Assembly (NCBI GenBank): GCA_963665925.1
Contig: OY762511.1
Span: 3,286,001 to 3,350,000, forward strand
Reading direction: 5' to 3'
From: G963665925 sp963665925
GTDB taxonomy: Bacteria > Bacillota > Clostridia > Peptostreptococcales > Acidaminobacteraceae
DNA length: 64,000 nt
Both the position numbers and the translations under genes were made by a program. The notes below the pieces were generated by a model that saw nothing but the letters and a program-made list of their open reading frames with translations, had not been told where the DNA came from and searched no databases. The number at the start of each line of letters is the position of its first letter. The first letter of the stretch is position 1. Below are positions 62,612 through 64,000 of the stretch, in pieces.

Positions 62612-62782
62612 AGGTAACACGCCAGTTCCCAACATTGAAACAAGCTGAAGGTCACATCTTTTGCGAAGGCAGTTGCTTGGAAACGTGGATTCAATGCTTT
62701 GACAGTGTAGAGAAGCAAAAGAAACGGCAAAAGCTGCGCCAATAAACGTGTTTCAACATCGGAAACTGCGGGAACGTTATGG
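62612..62782 (+). repeat. attC-like site E
   Basis: Opens with AGGTAAC (62612-62618), complement of the cassette 5 start GTTACCT at 62368, and closes with GTTATGG (62776-62782). It differs from site C by about two bases before the closing box. 171 bp. Confidence 0.72.
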
Positions 62783-62852
62783 TGCCATTATTTGATTTAC
62801 TTAATGTATTGCCCTTAGTTTTTACTAGTTAGTAGCATAGGAGAAAAAGAAA

Positions 62853-64000
62853 ATGACTAAACGATATAATTTAAAGTGTGATGTCTGTGGATGTGTATCA
62901 CTTCTAAAATTTCAGGTGGGAAGCCATGGCGTTACTCCAATTAGGTTTCAGTGTGGCGAATGTGAAATCTTGATTGAAGGAACAATAAGCGTAGATCATA
63001 AGACGTTGAGTATAAAAGCTCAGTTCAATAACGCAAGTTGTGTTCAGGGTGAAATGCCAACGTTTTGCCTAGAAGGATCCAGAGAACTACTCGTCTCAAA
63101 ATCGTTTGAGGTAACGAAATATGAGGATACATTGCAACCACCACCATTTTTCAAGAATTTGTGGGCGATGTCGGACTCCGAAGGTGCTCTAGATATAGCA
63201 AATTTCAATAGTTTCTCTAGTAAATATCACGAGATGGGAGAAATTATTAATAATGAATGGTCATACTTTAAAAGAGTTAATGAACTTTTATTCAACAAAA
63301 AATACCATTACTTAAAAAAAGAACTGGTAGAAATCCTACCAGAAGGAGTGCCTACTCCTCGTGACGAACTGGAGTACATTAAAATTGTCGGCCGATTAAC
63401 TTCAGGATTCTATCTACCCATACGTAGTGAGAAGAAATTTAATGAGAATACAGAAAATATGAAACTGGCTTTTTTGGAAATAAAAAAAAGAAACGAAAGT
63501 GAACTTAAAAGACTTGTACTAAGTTTTGTAGGTCGTAATTTAGAAAGATACAATAAGAGAATCCTGTTGATTATGGATAACTTCAACAAGTCATTTGAGC
63601 ATTTTATTCCTGTCTTTGGAATGGATTTTCACAAGAGTAGTGGCTTCTTAAATGATAGCATTGGATTAAGTTCAACATCAGTTGAGGACATTAAACAATT
63701 ATATGTTGATATTTTTGAGTTAATTCTGGAAATGTACACAATTCCTGTTGGGCTTAATAATATAGCTCATCGTGGATCATATGATCATATGCTAAATATA
63801 AAAAATCATAACACCTTGAATCAGTTCAATAGAGATTGTACAAAAGCAAATAGGATTGCATACTTAAACAATTCTGAACTATTTAGCTTTATAAAATCTG
63901 ATTATCTAGATAGCAAATTTAGAAATGCTGTAGCTCATGGTACATATGAAGAAGAAGTTTCATCGCAGTTCATAAGTTTTAAGAGTAAAACAAATGGTGA
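62853..64000 (+). CDS. Cassette 6: zinc-ribbon protein with HEPN-like motif, 3' end cut off
   Basis: Open from ATG 62853 to the window edge, at least 382 codons, with GGAG 9 nt upstream. Residues 9-14 (CDVCGC) and 34-37 (CGEC) form a four-Cys zinc ribbon. The rest is mainly helical, with no family recognised. Near residue 360, FRNAVAHGTYEEE contains R-N-x3-H, the Rx4H pattern of HEPN ribonucleases, which in many such proteins reads RNxxAHG. That is suggestive only. The gene follows attC-like site E directly and is AT-rich. The C-terminus, and the closing attC site that should follow, are outside the window. Confidence 0.65.
   Translation, partial: MTKRYNLKCDVCGCVSLLKFQVGSHGVTPIRFQCGECEILIEGTISVDHKTLSIKAQFNNASCVQGEMPTFCLEGSRELLVSKSFEVTKYEDTLQPPPFFKNLWAMSDSEGALDIANFNSFSSKYHEMGEIINNEWSYFKRVNELLFNKKYHYLKKELVEILPEGVPTPRDELEYIKIVGRLTSGFYLPIRSEKKFNENTENMKLAFLEIKKRNESELKRLVLSFVGRNLERYNKRILLIMDNFNKSFEHFIPVFGMDFHKSSGFLNDSIGLSSTSVEDIKQLYVDIFELILEMYTIPVGLNNIAHRGSYDHMLNIKNHNTLNQFNRDCTKANRIAYLNNSELFSFIKSDYLDSKFRNAVAHGTYEEEVSSQFISFKSKTNG

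Larger units (their letters stand above)
58047..64000 (+). mobile_element. Integron-like gene cassette array (no integrase in window)
   Basis: Five inverted repeats of 129-171 bp with attC layout separate short AT-rich cassettes whose genes all point right. Each repeat starts with a box ending AAC and ends with GTTA; the start of each complete cassette is the complement of the opening box of its own repeat: TAGTA/TACTA, ACCTG/CAGGT, ACAAG/CTTGT, ACCTG/CAGGT next to TA. This is what excisable integron cassettes show. No tyrosine recombinase gene is seen to the left, where the integrase normally lies, so the array may be a cluster of attC sites without integrase, or the integrase may be beyond the right end. 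Confidence 0.7.

Noticed and set aside
61391..62635. Minus-strand ORFs of 73-78 codons in cassettes 3-5
   Set aside because: They cross the attC-like repeats, point against all cassette genes, and the homologous cassettes 3 and 5 do not keep the same minus-strand frame.
59150..62782. The repeated units could be a CRISPR array or IS ends
   Set aside because: Units are long imperfect palindromes at irregular spacing with genes between them, no transposase is present, and spacing is not CRISPR-like.

Overview
The window looks like a chromosomal segment of an anaerobic Firmicute of the class Clostridia. The signs are a SCIFF peptide next to its radical SAM maturase, clostripain, an accB-accC-accD-accA operon, HemZ, a T-box leader, SAM-I and guanine riboswitches, and the gene order ruvAB-queA-tgt-yajC-scfAB-secDF-recJ-apt-rel-dtd-hemZ-hisS-aspS that is common in that class. 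Spelling out the species is not possible from sequence alone. No rRNA, tRNA or CRISPR array was seen.

Layout: 1-4.4 kb holds a truncated GGDEF gene, an ABC-F ATPase and a secreted clostripain-type protease. 4.6-8.4 kb is the acetyl-CoA carboxylase operon. 8.6-12.5 kb holds a DMT transporter, two small uncharacterised proteins, a DUF2804 protein and xpt behind a guanine riboswitch. 12.6-16.6 kb has a GlnK/GlnL-like two-component system and an NhaC-family antiporter whose promoter carries three tandem repeats matching the known GlnL box. 16.8-19.1 kb is a YjjI/YjjW glycyl radical pair. 19.2-41.6 kb is the conserved housekeeping block, interrupted by two chemotaxis receptors and a gamma carbonic anhydrase-like gene. 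41.8-46.6 kb has a secreted repeat protein, a YibE/F membrane protein and a LysM-tagged 5'-nucleotidase. 46.8-54.8 kb returns to housekeeping genes (hemZ, T-box-hisS, aspS, rseC-like, glyA) plus an alpha/beta hydrolase. 54.9-57.8 kb is a SAM-I riboswitch-controlled metY-metA pair whose leader carries a dense set of palindromes.

From about 58.0 kb to the right end the DNA becomes AT-rich and is built as an integron-like gene cassette array. Five imperfect inverted repeats of 129-171 bp begin with a box ending in AAC and end with a box beginning GTTA. In each complete cassette, the box that opens its own repeat is the reverse complement of the first bases of that same cassette, as expected of attC sites in circularising cassettes. 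Inner stems differ between repeats but stay paired. The cassettes carry a membrane protein, a TIGR04141/DUF6119-like protein, two near-identical cassettes with only a 50-codon ORF, an ORF-poor cassette, and a zinc-ribbon protein with a HEPN-like motif that runs off the window. No integrase gene lies in the window. This array is the most unusual feature here.

All calls are by eye. Family names follow recognised motifs; no database search was run.
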